Assembly (NCBI RefSeq): GCF_001675165.1
Contig: NZ_LROS01000011.1
Span: 248,001-312,000 of the forward strand
Source of the DNA: Clostridium ragsdalei P11
GTDB lineage: Bacteria > Bacillota > Clostridia > Clostridiales > Clostridiaceae
Direction: 5' to 3'
DNA length: 64,000 nucleotides
The notes beneath the pieces are model-generated. The model saw only the letters and a list, made by a program, of their open reading frames with translations. It ran no database searches and had not been told where the DNA came from. Shown one piece after another: positions 51,543-60,211 of the stretch. The stretch's first letter is position 1. The number at the start of each line of letters is the position of its first letter. A program made the translations under genes and the position numbers.

Positions 51543-53608
51543 TATATTGAAACCACTCCTTCGGTTTTTATCTCTACATCATTTGGTATTTCATTTAATG
51601 ATAATACATTTACCGATGGAAATACCATTTCAATTAATCTCCTGAAAGGTGCCCTTATATTAGGTGAAACTAAAATTACAGGTTGATTTTCATAAAAATA
51701 GACTGATTCTAGTAAACTTTTAATTGAATTTAATATCTTACTTGTAGTATCCGGATCTACTGCTGGGAAAGAACCCTGCATTGACTTTTGAATATTGCTT
51801 CCTATTAAATCCTCCAGCTGTTTAGATAAAGTGACTACTGTAATAACTCCATTTTCATCTATAAGTGAATTGCATATACTTCTTCCTAATGCAAATCTAA
51901 CATACTCTGTAAGTACTTCTATATCTTTTGTATTTCTTGAATTATCTGCAAGAGATTCCATAATAGTTACCATATCCTTTATAGAAACCCTTTCTCTTAA
52001 AAGATTTTGAAGTACCTTTTGAAGTTCTCCTATAGTAAGAAGGTCAGGTATGAGTTCCTCAACTACAGTAGGATACTTTTCCTTTACAGAATCCACAATA
52101 AGCTTAACTTCCTGTCTTCCAAGTAATTCATAAGAATGATTTTTAATTGACTCTGTAAGATGAGTTACCATAACCGTAGTAGGATCCACTACTGTAAGTC
52201 CTTTTATTTCTGCTTCTTCTCTTTGATCTTTATTTATCCATATAGCAGGAAGCCCAAAAGATGGCTCTGTAGTGCTTATTCCTTGAATATCACTGTTTGA
52301 ATTAGTAGGGTCCATACACAGAAGCATATTTGGCATAAGCTCTCCTTTTGCAATTACTGTACCTCTTATTTTTATTACATAACTATTAGTATTTAACTGC
52401 AAATTATCTCTAATTCTAATTGGTTGAACTACTATTCCCATTTCAATAGCACACTGCCTTCTTACAGAGGTTATTCTCTGAAGTAGATCTCCTCCTGAAC
52501 TTTCATCTGCCAGTGGTATTAATCCATAACCTATTTCCACTTCCATGGGTTCCACAGATATTAAGTTCATTACATTTTCTGGTTCTTTATTCTCTATTTG
52601 AGTTATTTCCTGTTGTTTCATTTCCTGCTGCTGCATATTATGCTGCTCTTCATCTTTGTAAAGCATATATGCAGCTATCATACAAGCTACTGATAAAATT
52701 AAGAATGCTGTATGTGGAAGACCAGGCACTATAGCTAGAAACAATAACACTGCACCGGCAATAGCTATTACTTTAGGAAAACCTGTCAGTTGTTTAATAG
52801 CAAGAGTACCAAAACCTTCAGCACTCCCTGAACGGGTGACAAGTATACCTGAAGCTGTAGATATAAGTAATGCTGGAACCTGAGATACAAGTCCATCACC
52901 TATACTAAGCTTTGCATAAGTTTGGGCAGCTTCAGAAGCACCCATTCCCTTAATTACTATACCTATTACAATACCTGCTATTATATTTATTACTACAATT
53001 AAAAGTGATGCCACAGCATCTCCTTTTACAAATTTAGATGCACCATCCATAGCTCCATAAAAGCTTGCTTCTTCTTGAAGTTTTTCTCTCTTATCTTTAG
53101 CACCTTTTTCATCAATTAAACCAGAGTTTAAATCTGCATCTATACTCATTTGTTTTCCTGGCATTGCATCTAAAGTAAATCTTGCAGAAACTTCAGCAAC
53201 CCTGCCGGAACCATTTGTTATTACAACAAACTGTATGATAATTATAATCATGAATATTATTACCCCTACTATATAATTATCTCCTACTACAAAGCTGCCA
53301 AAAGCATTTATGACTTCCCCTGCATCTCCATCCCTAAGTATAAGTCTTGTAGAGGATATATTTAAAGCCAATCTAAAAATTGTAGTTATTAAAAGTAAAG
53401 TAGGAAATATGGAAAATTGTAATACTTCCGTAGTAAACAAGGTTAAAAGTATAATTATTATAGACAGTGTTATATTAAATGAAATTAATACATCTAAAAG
53501 TTGTGCAGGCATTGGAATTATAATCATAAACACTACTGTAATAACTACTAATGCCATTATTATATCTAAGTTATCTTTTAGTTTAAACTTTTTTTTACTT
53601 CTTTCCAA
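51542..53608 (-). CDS. flhA: FlhA flagellar export apparatus protein
   Basis: 688 residues, full length. The first half has eight expected membrane helices, with the FHIPEP-type cytoplasmic loop (VVITNGSGRVAEVSARFTLDAMPGKQMSIDADLNSGLIDE). The second half is the soluble FlhAC domain that binds chaperone-substrate complexes. It forms the nonameric export gate and proton channel. The start is TTG with GAGGTG upstream, four bases after the fliR-flhB stop. Confidence 0.96.
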   Translation of the reverse strand: MERSKKKFKLKDNLDIIMALVVITVVFMIIIPMPAQLLDVLISFNITLSIIIILLTLFTTEVLQFSIFPTLLLITTIFRLALNISSTRLILRDGDAGEVINAFGSFVVGDNYIVGVIIFMIIIIIQFVVITNGSGRVAEVSARFTLDAMPGKQMSIDADLNSGLIDEKGAKDKREKLQEEASFYGAMDGASKFVKGDAVASLLIVVINIIAGIVIGIVIKGMGASEAAQTYAKLSIGDGLVSQVPALLISTASGILVTRSGSAEGFGTLAIKQLTGFPKVIAIAGAVLLFLAIVPGLPHTAFLILSVACMIAAYMLYKDEEQHNMQQQEMKQQEITQIENKEPENVMNLISVEPMEVEIGYGLIPLADESSGGDLLQRITSVRRQCAIEMGIVVQPIRIRDNLQLNTNSYVIKIRGTVIAKGELMPNMLLCMDPTNSNSDIQGISTTEPSFGLPAIWINKDQREEAEIKGLTVVDPTTVMVTHLTESIKNHSYELLGRQEVKLIVDSVKEKYPTVVEELIPDLLTIGELQKVLQNLLRERVSIKDMVTIMESLADNSRNTKDIEVLTEYVRFALGRSICNSLIDENGVITVVTLSKQLEDLIGSNIQKSMQGSFPAVDPDTTSKILNSIKSLLESVYFYENQPVILVSPNIRAPFRRLIEMVFPSVNVLSLNEIPNDVEIKTEGVVSI

Positions 53609-53612
53609 AATA

Positions 53613-55433
53613 TCACCTCATCTTGTAAACCAACGCAAGTATTTCCGCCACTGTCTGATACATCTCAGCTGGTATCTCCATATCAATTTCAACCTCTTTA
53701 TATATAAGCCTTGCAAGTGGCCTGTTTTCAATTATTGGCACATCATTGTCTTTTGCTATTTCTTTTATCTTAAGAGCTACAGCATCTAATCCCTTTGCCA
53801 CAAGGACAGGTGCATTTTGTCCCTCTTCATATTTTAAAGCTACAGCAACATGAGTAGGATTTGTAACTACTACAGTAGCCTTTGGCACTTCCTGCATCAT
53901 TCTTCGCATAGCTAGTTCTCTCTGCTTTTGTCTTCTCTTGCTCTTTATTTGTGGATCTCCTTCATCCTGTTTAAATTCTTCTTTGATTTCCTGCTTTGAC
54001 ATCCTAAGGTCTTTATTATATTGATATCTTTGAAACATATAATCAAGAATTGCAATTATAAGCATAATTAAAGTTATTCTAAAAAATATACCCACAGCTA
54101 AACTTCCTATAGCCTTTGCTACAGCCCTAGAGTCCAATTGTCCTAAGTTTAATATATACATATAATTGTCTTTTATAAATTTGTACCCTACGTATCCTAC
54201 TATAGACACTATAGTGGTATCCTTCAAAAGTTCCATAACAGACCTAGCAGAAAACATTCTTTTAAATCCATTTATAGGATTTAATTTTGAAAAATCCGGT
54301 TTTAAGGTTTCAAAAGTTATAAGCCCTCTTGTTTGAATCATATTTGCCAATACTCCTATCACAAGTATTGGAACTGCTATAGGTAGAAAAACTATAGCTA
54401 TTCTCCATATGGTTATAAATAGTATTTTATTTACACTACTGTAATCAAGCGATGTATTTATATAGTCATTTAAAAAGGCTACCATTGTGGAACCAAGAGA
54501 TGTTCCAACATATCCTCCTAGAACTGCTATAACTAAAGTTGATGCAAGCAGTGTCATAGTAAGTCCTATTTCTTTACTTCTAGCTATCTGACCTTTTTTT
54601 CTAGAATCACTTTTCTTTTTAGGAGTAGCCTCTTCTGTCTTATCATCCTTTGCAAATATTAAAAGCACTGGTAACGCCTTATAAAAAGCATCTATAGAAT
54701 TAGGTATAGCTGTAAATAAATGTTCTATTAATTTAAGAAAAATTGGAAGTGCAAAACAAAATGATGCAAACCCTATAAGTACTTTAATAGGCAATCCCAA
54801 TATCATTATATTTAACTGTGGAACTGTTCTAGCTATAAGTGACATTGTCAAATCTGTAAATAGGAGTATTAAAACTATAGGTATTCCTATTTGAATTGCA
54901 ATGCCAAAGTACTCTATAAAGGCTTTAAAAATTATATTAATTGAATCTTGATTTAAAAAGAAACTTCCAAGTTTTATTACACTAAAACTTTGAATTAAAG
55001 ATTTTATAAGCATATGGTGTCCATCTACTATAAAGAAAATAACCAAACTAAACCAATAAAGTAAACGCTCAATTAAAGTCGTATTACTATTTGAAGTAGG
55101 ATCAAACATACTAACCATAGCAAATCCCATTTGCATATCCATAAGGCTTCCCGCTATTCTCACCATAGAAAAACATAAGCTAGTTAAAAATCCAAGGGTA
55201 AGACCTGCTGCCGCTTCATTTAAGCAATTCATTACAAAAAACATAGTATTATCTATACTGCTTATGGAAGCATAATCTATACCTGGCATCAATATATATG
55301 CCATAACTACTGTGAGTCCCACTTTAACTACATTTGGAATTCCACTTGGAAAAAATATTGGAACCAATACGAAAAAAGAAAAAATTCTTATTGATACTAA
55401 AATTAAGGCGGTAAAATATAATGTATTTATCAA
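53613..55433 (-). CDS. fliR-flhB: Fused FliR-FlhB flagellar export protein
   Basis: About 606 residues. Residues 1-255 are FliR (six membrane helices; MGFAMVSMFDPTSN motif). From about 265 FlhB begins (KDDKTEEATPKKKSDSRKKGQIARSKE), with four helices and a C-terminal domain carrying the autocleavage motif NPTH at about 525-528 in this numbering. Fusions of this type are known in clostridia and show one FliR with one FlhB in the export gate. The TTG at 55433 has GGAG upstream; an in-frame TTG at 55448 has none, so I start at 55433. Confidence 0.93.
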   Translation of the reverse strand: MINTLYFTALILVSIRIFSFFVLVPIFFPSGIPNVVKVGLTVVMAYILMPGIDYASISSIDNTMFFVMNCLNEAAAGLTLGFLTSLCFSMVRIAGSLMDMQMGFAMVSMFDPTSNSNTTLIERLLYWFSLVIFFIVDGHHMLIKSLIQSFSVIKLGSFFLNQDSINIIFKAFIEYFGIAIQIGIPIVLILLFTDLTMSLIARTVPQLNIMILGLPIKVLIGFASFCFALPIFLKLIEHLFTAIPNSIDAFYKALPVLLIFAKDDKTEEATPKKKSDSRKKGQIARSKEIGLTMTLLASTLVIAVLGGYVGTSLGSTMVAFLNDYINTSLDYSSVNKILFITIWRIAIVFLPIAVPILVIGVLANMIQTRGLITFETLKPDFSKLNPINGFKRMFSARSVMELLKDTTIVSIVGYVGYKFIKDNYMYILNLGQLDSRAVAKAIGSLAVGIFFRITLIMLIIAILDYMFQRYQYNKDLRMSKQEIKEEFKQDEGDPQIKSKRRQKQRELAMRRMMQEVPKATVVVTNPTHVAVALKYEEGQNAPVLVAKGLDAVALKIKEIAKDNDVPIIENRPLARLIYKEVEIDMEIPAEMYQTVAEILALVYKMR

Positions 55434-55467
55434 TTTATTCCACTCCAATTATACTTTGCAGCAATGT

Positions 55468-55737
55468 TCATTGTGTTATATGGGATATATACGTAAAAAT
55501 TCTCTCAGTAAAAGCTACTATTTGCTGTAACATCCAGCTTCCTGAAATAAGTCCTATTACAGCTACTGCAATAAGCTTAGGAACAAAAGTAAGTGTTTGT
55601 TCCTGTATCTGAGTAGTGGCTTGAAATATACTTATTATAAGACCTACCACTACTGAAACTATAAGTATAGGAGCTCCTACCATAAGTCCCGTTTGTACTG
55701 CATCTTTTATAATACTAATTACCATGTTTTCACTCAT
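55468..55737 (-). CDS. fliQ: FliQ flagellar export protein
   Basis: 89 residues, two membrane helices, with VGAPILIVSVVVGLIISIFQATTQIQEQTLTFVPKLIAV, the family block. Four copies join FliP and FliR in the export gate core. GAGGTG supports the ATG, and it lies 10 bases after fliP. Confidence 0.93.
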   Translation of the reverse strand: MSENMVISIIKDAVQTGLMVGAPILIVSVVVGLIISIFQATTQIQEQTLTFVPKLIAVAVIGLISGSWMLQQIVAFTERIFTYISHITQ

Positions 55738-55747
55738 TCAATTCACC

Positions 55748-56548
55748 TCATGAAAAGCCTATAATTAAAGATTTTACAAGTAAATACCATCCATCTACCA
55801 TTACAAATAAAAGTAGTTTAAATGCCAGAGATATCATAGTTGGTGGAAGCATGAACATTCCCATAGCCATAAGCACACTCGATACCACCATATCTATTAC
55901 CATAAACGGTATATATATTAAGAATCCTATTTTAAAGGCAGTTTTAAGTTCACTTATCATATAGGCCGGAACTACTACATAGAGTGGAGCGTTTTGTCCA
56001 TCTGCAGTAACCTTATAATTTAATTTAGCTTGATCTATAAATAGCTGTAAATCTTTTTTATATGTCTGCTTAAGCATGAAACTTCTAATTGGTTTAGCCC
56101 CTTCATTTATTGCCTGTTCCTGGGTTATTTTATTTTGCATATAAGGTACGATAGCATTTGTGTTTATTTTTGAATAAACAGGATACATAATAAAAATTGT
56201 CATAAATAGTGCAAGTCCAATCAAAATTGAATTTGGAGGTGACTGCTGTGTTCCCATGGCACTTCTCAAAAAACCAAATACAACTATAATTCTTACAAAA
56301 CTTGTCATCATCATTGCAAAAGATGGAAGCAATGTTATAATTGTCAGAAATATAAGCAATTTTATATTTTGTACATACTGCTGTGGAGTAGAAGTACCTG
56401 CATTATCCATAGATACATTTATATTTGGTATTGGCATTGCCTGTGATGCATCTGGAGCTGCATATACACTATGTGCTTTGAAAACAAGAATGACAAATAT
56501 TAAAATTGAAATAGTTATAAAAATCTTTTTATCTCTACTGTTCATCAT
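55748..56548 (-). CDS. fliP: FliP flagellar export protein
   Basis: 266 residues. A cleavable signal-type N terminus (ITISILIFVILVFKAHSVYAA) is followed by the FliP core: TLLPSFAMMMTSFVRIIVVFGFLRSAMGTQQSPPN and IPFMVIDMVVSSVLMAMGMFMLPPTMISLAFKLLLFVMVDGW. Five copies form the export pore. It overlaps the fliO-like gene by four bases. Confidence 0.96.
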   Translation of the reverse strand: MMNSRDKKIFITISILIFVILVFKAHSVYAAPDASQAMPIPNINVSMDNAGTSTPQQYVQNIKLLIFLTIITLLPSFAMMMTSFVRIIVVFGFLRSAMGTQQSPPNSILIGLALFMTIFIMYPVYSKINTNAIVPYMQNKITQEQAINEGAKPIRSFMLKQTYKKDLQLFIDQAKLNYKVTADGQNAPLYVVVPAYMISELKTAFKIGFLIYIPFMVIDMVVSSVLMAMGMFMLPPTMISLAFKLLLFVMVDGWYLLVKSLIIGFS

Positions 56549-56949
56549 TTATCTTCCTTTTTATCTATAAGTTTTTTTAAAGTTAACTTGTCACTTGCTC
56601 TTTTAACTAATTGCTCCATTCCTGATCTTGTATAAAAATCTTTTAAATTTTTATATTCTGGTATAGTACTTCTATTTTTAAACTTCGAAATTTCTTCTTC
56701 ATTCAATTCATATATTATTTCAATTTTTCCTGATGCAGAAGATACAACATGCATTTTTTCTCCTATTTTTACTACAAGTAAACTATTTTCTTTTGACAGT
56801 TGTTCTCTTTCCATTATTCTTATAAATTTACCCTTTTGAACATTCTTAAGTTTTTCTCCACCATATTTTGCAGAAATATATATTAAAAAAATTACAAATA
56901 GAAGAGCTATTACTGTTCTAAAAATCATCCACATAAATTGTAAATCCAT
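56545..56949 (-). CDS. fliO: FliO/FliZ flagellar biosynthesis protein
   Basis: 134 residues: a short outside segment, one membrane helix (about 6-23), then a basic cytoplasmic domain with VQKGKFIRIMEREQLSKENSLLVVKIGEKMHVVSSASGKIEII, typical of FliO. It helps FliP assemble. Place directly before fliP supports the call despite low sequence conservation. Confidence 0.85.
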   Translation of the reverse strand: MDLQFMWMIFRTVIALLFVIFLIYISAKYGGEKLKNVQKGKFIRIMEREQLSKENSLLVVKIGEKMHVVSSASGKIEIIYELNEEEISKFKNRSTIPEYKNLKDFYTRSGMEQLVKRASDKLTLKKLIDKKEDK

Positions 56950-56983
56950 TTATATTCTCCTTTAGGATAAACTTACAAAAGTA

Positions 56984-57508
56984 TTATTGAATTACAATGT
57001 CTGTAAAATATACATTGTTTAGTTGTCCTTTTTCCAGCATAGGATTTATTTTTTGAATTATTTCCAATTTTATATTGTTCATATTTTTAGCACTTATATC
57101 TGCTGCTTTCTTTGTTCTTAAAATTTGAATAACCGCATCGGTTACAATTGGTTTTTTGGCAGTCAATTCAGATGTAAGCTTTTTTTCATTAAATCCTAAG
57201 TAAACTGCAACCTTTAAATATCTGTTTCCACCTTCATCTGCCAGGTTCACCGTAATCTCATCAAGTTGAAAAGTTTGGGAAGATACAACCTGATCTAATG
57301 AATTTACAACTGTTCCAGTAGTTTGTCCATTATTTACAACCTGCTGAGTATTAAGCTGTTGTACAGTATTTTTAGTAGTGTTTTTTTTGTCTTTTAGAAA
57401 AGTATTATATCCAAAAAAGGCTCCTCCTGCTACCACCGCCAATATTAATATACCTATAGCAATAATTTTAATTTTAGATGAGCCTTTTTTTTCTGCTTTA
57501 TTTTCCAT
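56984..57508 (-). CDS. fliL: FliL flagellar stator-associated protein
   Basis: 174 residues: short cytoplasmic start, one membrane helix (IKIIAIGILILAVVAGGAFFGY), a Thr/Gln/Asn-rich linker and the FliL domain (FQLDEITVNLADEGGNRYLKVAVYLGFN ... VNNVYFTDIVIQ-type end). It surrounds and supports the MotAB stator. motA and motB often lie just before fliL in relatives, but here flbD comes directly upstream. Confidence 0.9.
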   Translation of the reverse strand: MENKAEKKGSSKIKIIAIGILILAVVAGGAFFGYNTFLKDKKNTTKNTVQQLNTQQVVNNGQTTGTVVNSLDQVVSSQTFQLDEITVNLADEGGNRYLKVAVYLGFNEKKLTSELTAKKPIVTDAVIQILRTKKAADISAKNMNNIKLEIIQKINPMLEKGQLNNVYFTDIVIQ

Positions 57509-57526
57509 AGTGTATCCCCCTTACTT

Positions 57527-57554
57527 AATTCACAATTCACAATGCACAATTCAT
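57527..57554. repeat. Solo CACAATTCACAATGCA-type repeat tail
   Basis: About three and a half copies of a degenerate 7-8 base unit (TTCACAATTCACAATGCACA). It matches the tail of the element at 42667 and the solo tail at 62266. It overlaps the flbD stop codon and fills the flbD-fliL gap. Confidence 0.6.
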
Positions 57555-57745
57555 TGAAAATTTCCTGTGTATATTTTTCTTTTATATTTTATAACTTTTT
57601 CTACTATTTCATCATTAGATTCTTTTACTAAATATTTTTTGCCATTAGTTAAAGTTATTAAACTTTCAGGTATAGCTTCTAATTTTTCTATAATATCTGC
57701 ATTTACGATAAATTCTTTATTGTCGAGTCCAGTTAATCTTATCAT
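57551..57745 (-). CDS. flbD: FlbD-family flagellar protein
   Basis: 64 residues from the ATG at 57745, with TAGGAGG well placed upstream. MIRLTGLDNKEFIVNADIIEKLEAIPESLITLTNGKKYLVKES is the FlbD/SwrD signature. In Bacillus SwrD raises motor torque through the stators. It sits between flgE and fliL, its common place. The last codon lies within a repeat tail. Confidence 0.9.
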   Translation of the reverse strand: MIRLTGLDNKEFIVNADIIEKLEAIPESLITLTNGKKYLVKESNDEIVEKVIKYKRKIYTGNFQ

Positions 57746-57867
57746 AAAAGTCCTCCTAAATGTACTGTTATATATTATATTATAATTCCAATTTGAGTTG
57801 ATATGTACAATTTTTTCATTTAACAAGGATTTAAAACGTCTCTATTATTCTAAAATGTAATTTTTTA

Positions 57868-57908
57868 GTGATAAGTGACATCTTTTCACTAACTTTGTCA
57901 CTTATCAC
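57868..57908. other. Hairpin and half-repeat in the flgE-flbD gap
   Basis: GTGATAAGTGACA pairs exactly with TGTCACTTATCAC around 15 bases. No strong T run follows on the minus strand, so it is not a clear terminator of the transcript passing through. Directly to the right, 57915-57992 holds AGTTCAAAT-family repeat sequence (ATTTGAACTTTGATATTTGA). It may mark a place where mRNA level changes inside the flagellar operon. Confidence 0.65.
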
Positions 57909-58003
57909 CTTTTACTAAAGAACAAATAACAAAGAATAAATAACAAATTAATGATAATAATTATTTGAACTTTGATATTTGAACTTTCAACTTTAATTAA
58001 TGT

Positions 58004-58951
58004 CTATCTCTTTAAGTTAATTAAATCTTCAAGTATAGTATCATCTGTAGTTATTATTTTTCCATTGGCTTGAAAAGCTCTAGTAGCTACTATCATATCC
58101 GTAAATTGTTGTGCCAAATCCACATTTGACATTTCAAGGGCTCCTTGATTAAGAGAGCCATAATTTTTACCAGGGGTTCCGTAAGCTGCATCGCCTGAGT
58201 TTGGAGATGATTCATATAGGTTCCCTCCATCCTTTACAAGGCCACCTTCATTTTGAAAAGAAGCTAACGCTATTTGCCCCACATTATATGAAACACCACC
58301 AGCAGTTTTTACAGTTATAATTCCTGTTGATGGCCCTACAGACCAAGAAGTAACCTTCTCCTTAGTAGCATCAGTAGGAGTATCTTCAGCTTCACCGCTA
58401 TCATTATAATACTGAGCAATTTTAAGACATTTTGTTGGTGGCTTATTAGCAGTATCTGTACTAGTAGTATTGTCAGAACTTACATCATATCCCATAACAT
58501 GATATCCAGCTTGGGTCAAAAGATTACCTGCTTCATCTAAGGTAAAGGCTCCATCTCTTGTATAATAATAACTTTTAGTAGTAGTATCCGTGCTGCCACT
58601 AGTATTGTCGCCACTAGTATCTCCATCAGGACTAACTACAAAATAGCTTCCTCCCTTATTTGCCATAAAATCCAAACTTCTATTGGTAGTCTGGGTACTT
58701 CCTGCAGTAAAATCCGTATTTATACCTGCCATTTTAACTCCAAGGCCACTTTGTCTTCCATTTATTCCTCCAAGACCACCACTTACTGGTGCACTTGGAT
58801 CGGAAAGATTTTGACTCAGCATATCTTCAAAAATCATATTTTTAGATTTAAAACCCGTAGTAGATGAATTCGCTATGTTATCTGACGTTACATTTAACTT
58901 TTGCTGATTTACTCTAAGTCCACTAATTGCTGTGTACAATGATGGTAACAT
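58004..58951 (-). CDS. flgE: Flagellar hook protein FlgE
   Basis: 315 residues, on the short side for FlgE (often 400 or more), with a Ser/Thr/Asp-rich middle (GDTSGDNTSGSTDTTTKSYY). The N-terminal rod motif LRVNQQKLNVTSDNIANSSTTGFKSKNMIFEDML and C-terminal EMSNVDLAQQFTDMIVATRAFQANGKIITTDDTILEDLINLKR are intact. It polymerises as the hook, with length set by FliK (60212) and assembly by FlgD (59463). GGAGG precedes the ATG. Confidence 0.9.
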   Translation of the reverse strand: MLPSLYTAISGLRVNQQKLNVTSDNIANSSTTGFKSKNMIFEDMLSQNLSDPSAPVSGGLGGINGRQSGLGVKMAGINTDFTAGSTQTTNRSLDFMANKGGSYFVVSPDGDTSGDNTSGSTDTTTKSYYYTRDGAFTLDEAGNLLTQAGYHVMGYDVSSDNTTSTDTANKPPTKCLKIAQYYNDSGEAEDTPTDATKEKVTSWSVGPSTGIITVKTAGGVSYNVGQIALASFQNEGGLVKDGGNLYESSPNSGDAAYGTPGKNYGSLNQGALEMSNVDLAQQFTDMIVATRAFQANGKIITTDDTILEDLINLKR

Positions 58952-59039
58952 ATTTTTTCCTCCAATTTTTTATTAATATATTGTTGTCCTGCTTCCTTCA
59001 CTCCACAGAACATGGCTTCCACTTAGGTCCAGCCATTTT

Positions 59040-59444
59040 TTATACTATTATTAAACTATCTATGTTAGTAAATATATTGTCGTTACTTGAATTCTTATCC
59101 AGCGCTGTAATTACTGTTCTATTTTTTATAGATGTAATAAATATTGAATTTTTATAAAGTAGAGCAGATTCACTGCATCCTCTATTTTCTGCCTTATTTA
59201 TAGCAGAATTTATATTTTTCATGTCATTTTCATTTAAATTTATATTTCTGCTCTTCAGCCTTTCTGCTGCATGATTTGATATAGTAAAACTTGTATCTTT
59301 GCTAATTTCACTAGTTAAAGTATCTTTAAAGGATATTTTGTCTTTAGAATCATTTAAATTATTTCTTGTACTATTTTTCTCATTACATACTGCTTTTAAA
59401 TCCGCTGCAAAATACAACTTACCATTAATAACTCTATAGCTCAT
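59040..59444 (-). CDS. Flagellar operon protein (TIGR02530 type)
   Basis: 134 residues. The second half FTISNHAAERLKSRNINLNENDMKNINSAINKAENRGCSESALLYKNSIFITSIKNRTVITALD matches the small flagellar operon family found between flgD and flgE in Firmicutes. Function not established; suggested to assist the hook. No signal or membrane segment is seen. About 90 bases separate it from flgE. Confidence 0.82.
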   Translation of the reverse strand: MSYRVINGKLYFAADLKAVCNEKNSTRNNLNDSKDKISFKDTLTSEISKDTSFTISNHAAERLKSRNINLNENDMKNINSAINKAENRGCSESALLYKNSIFITSIKNRTVITALDKNSSNDNIFTNIDSLIIV

Positions 59445-59462
59445 AGATATTCACCTGCTTAT

Positions 59463-60182
59463 CTATGAATTTTCTACGTCTGAGACGTCCTTAAAATCAA
59501 AATCCTTCGTACTTCCATCTGAAAGTTTTACTTTTACTGTTACTCCACCAAATAGTCTTGATACTGATTGAACAATCCCACTATAATTATTTCCACTGGA
59601 ATCTTTCTCATCTACATTAACCTTTTTTCCTATAAGTGAAGTTGCATTTAACAACATGTTATTACTAACAGTGAAATTAGTTGTATCTCCTAAATCAACA
59701 ATCTTTTTTGCATCATCTATGTTGAACTTTTCATATTTATCAACTATATTTCCATCTTTGTCTTTTCCCTGTCCCATAAGCACATTAAGCTCTATATCAT
59801 CTCCATCTTTAATAACTCCAACTACCTGTCCACTTATATTATTTCCCTGCTCATCTGTATCACTAAAAGTCACATATTTATTCATAAGTGAATTTGCAGT
59901 ACCCATCTTAGTTGAACTATTTAAGTTTGCCATCTGTTCTAGAGATGAAAATTGTGCAAGCTGACTTATATACTGAGTTGAACTTTGAGAATCACTGCTA
60001 GTTGGATCTTGATTCGCAAGTTCTGCAGATAGTATTTTTAAAAACATGTTTTTGTCTATATCATTTTTCTTTTTAACTACTTTAGTTCCATTTGAAGTAG
60101 TATCTGAACTCTTATCAGTAGAAATGGGATAAGAATAACTTTTCTGATTGGTACTAGTGTTATCTGTACCTGGAATAGGCAT
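59463..60182 (-). CDS. flgD: Flagellar hook-capping protein FlgD
   Basis: 239 residues. The N-terminal block KNDIDKNMFLKILSAELANQDPTSSDSQSSTQYISQLAQFSSLEQMANL is the FlgD export/capping motif; the rest is a beta domain with VVGVIKDGDDIELNVLMGQGKDKDG. It caps the growing hook. AGGAGG supports the ATG. It lies between fliK and the small operon protein. Confidence 0.92.
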   Translation of the reverse strand: MPIPGTDNTSTNQKSYSYPISTDKSSDTTSNGTKVVKKKNDIDKNMFLKILSAELANQDPTSSDSQSSTQYISQLAQFSSLEQMANLNSSTKMGTANSLMNKYVTFSDTDEQGNNISGQVVGVIKDGDDIELNVLMGQGKDKDGNIVDKYEKFNIDDAKKIVDLGDTTNFTVSNNMLLNATSLIGKKVNVDEKDSSGNNYSGIVQSVSRLFGGVTVKVKLSDGSTKDFDFKDVSDVENS

Positions 60183-60211
60183 TTTGTTTTCCTCCTTTAC
60201 TAAATTTGAAA

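Noticed and set aside
57746-57826. Longer start of flbD
   Set aside because: The extra 27 residues are unlike the family, and TAGGAGG fits the ATG at 57745.
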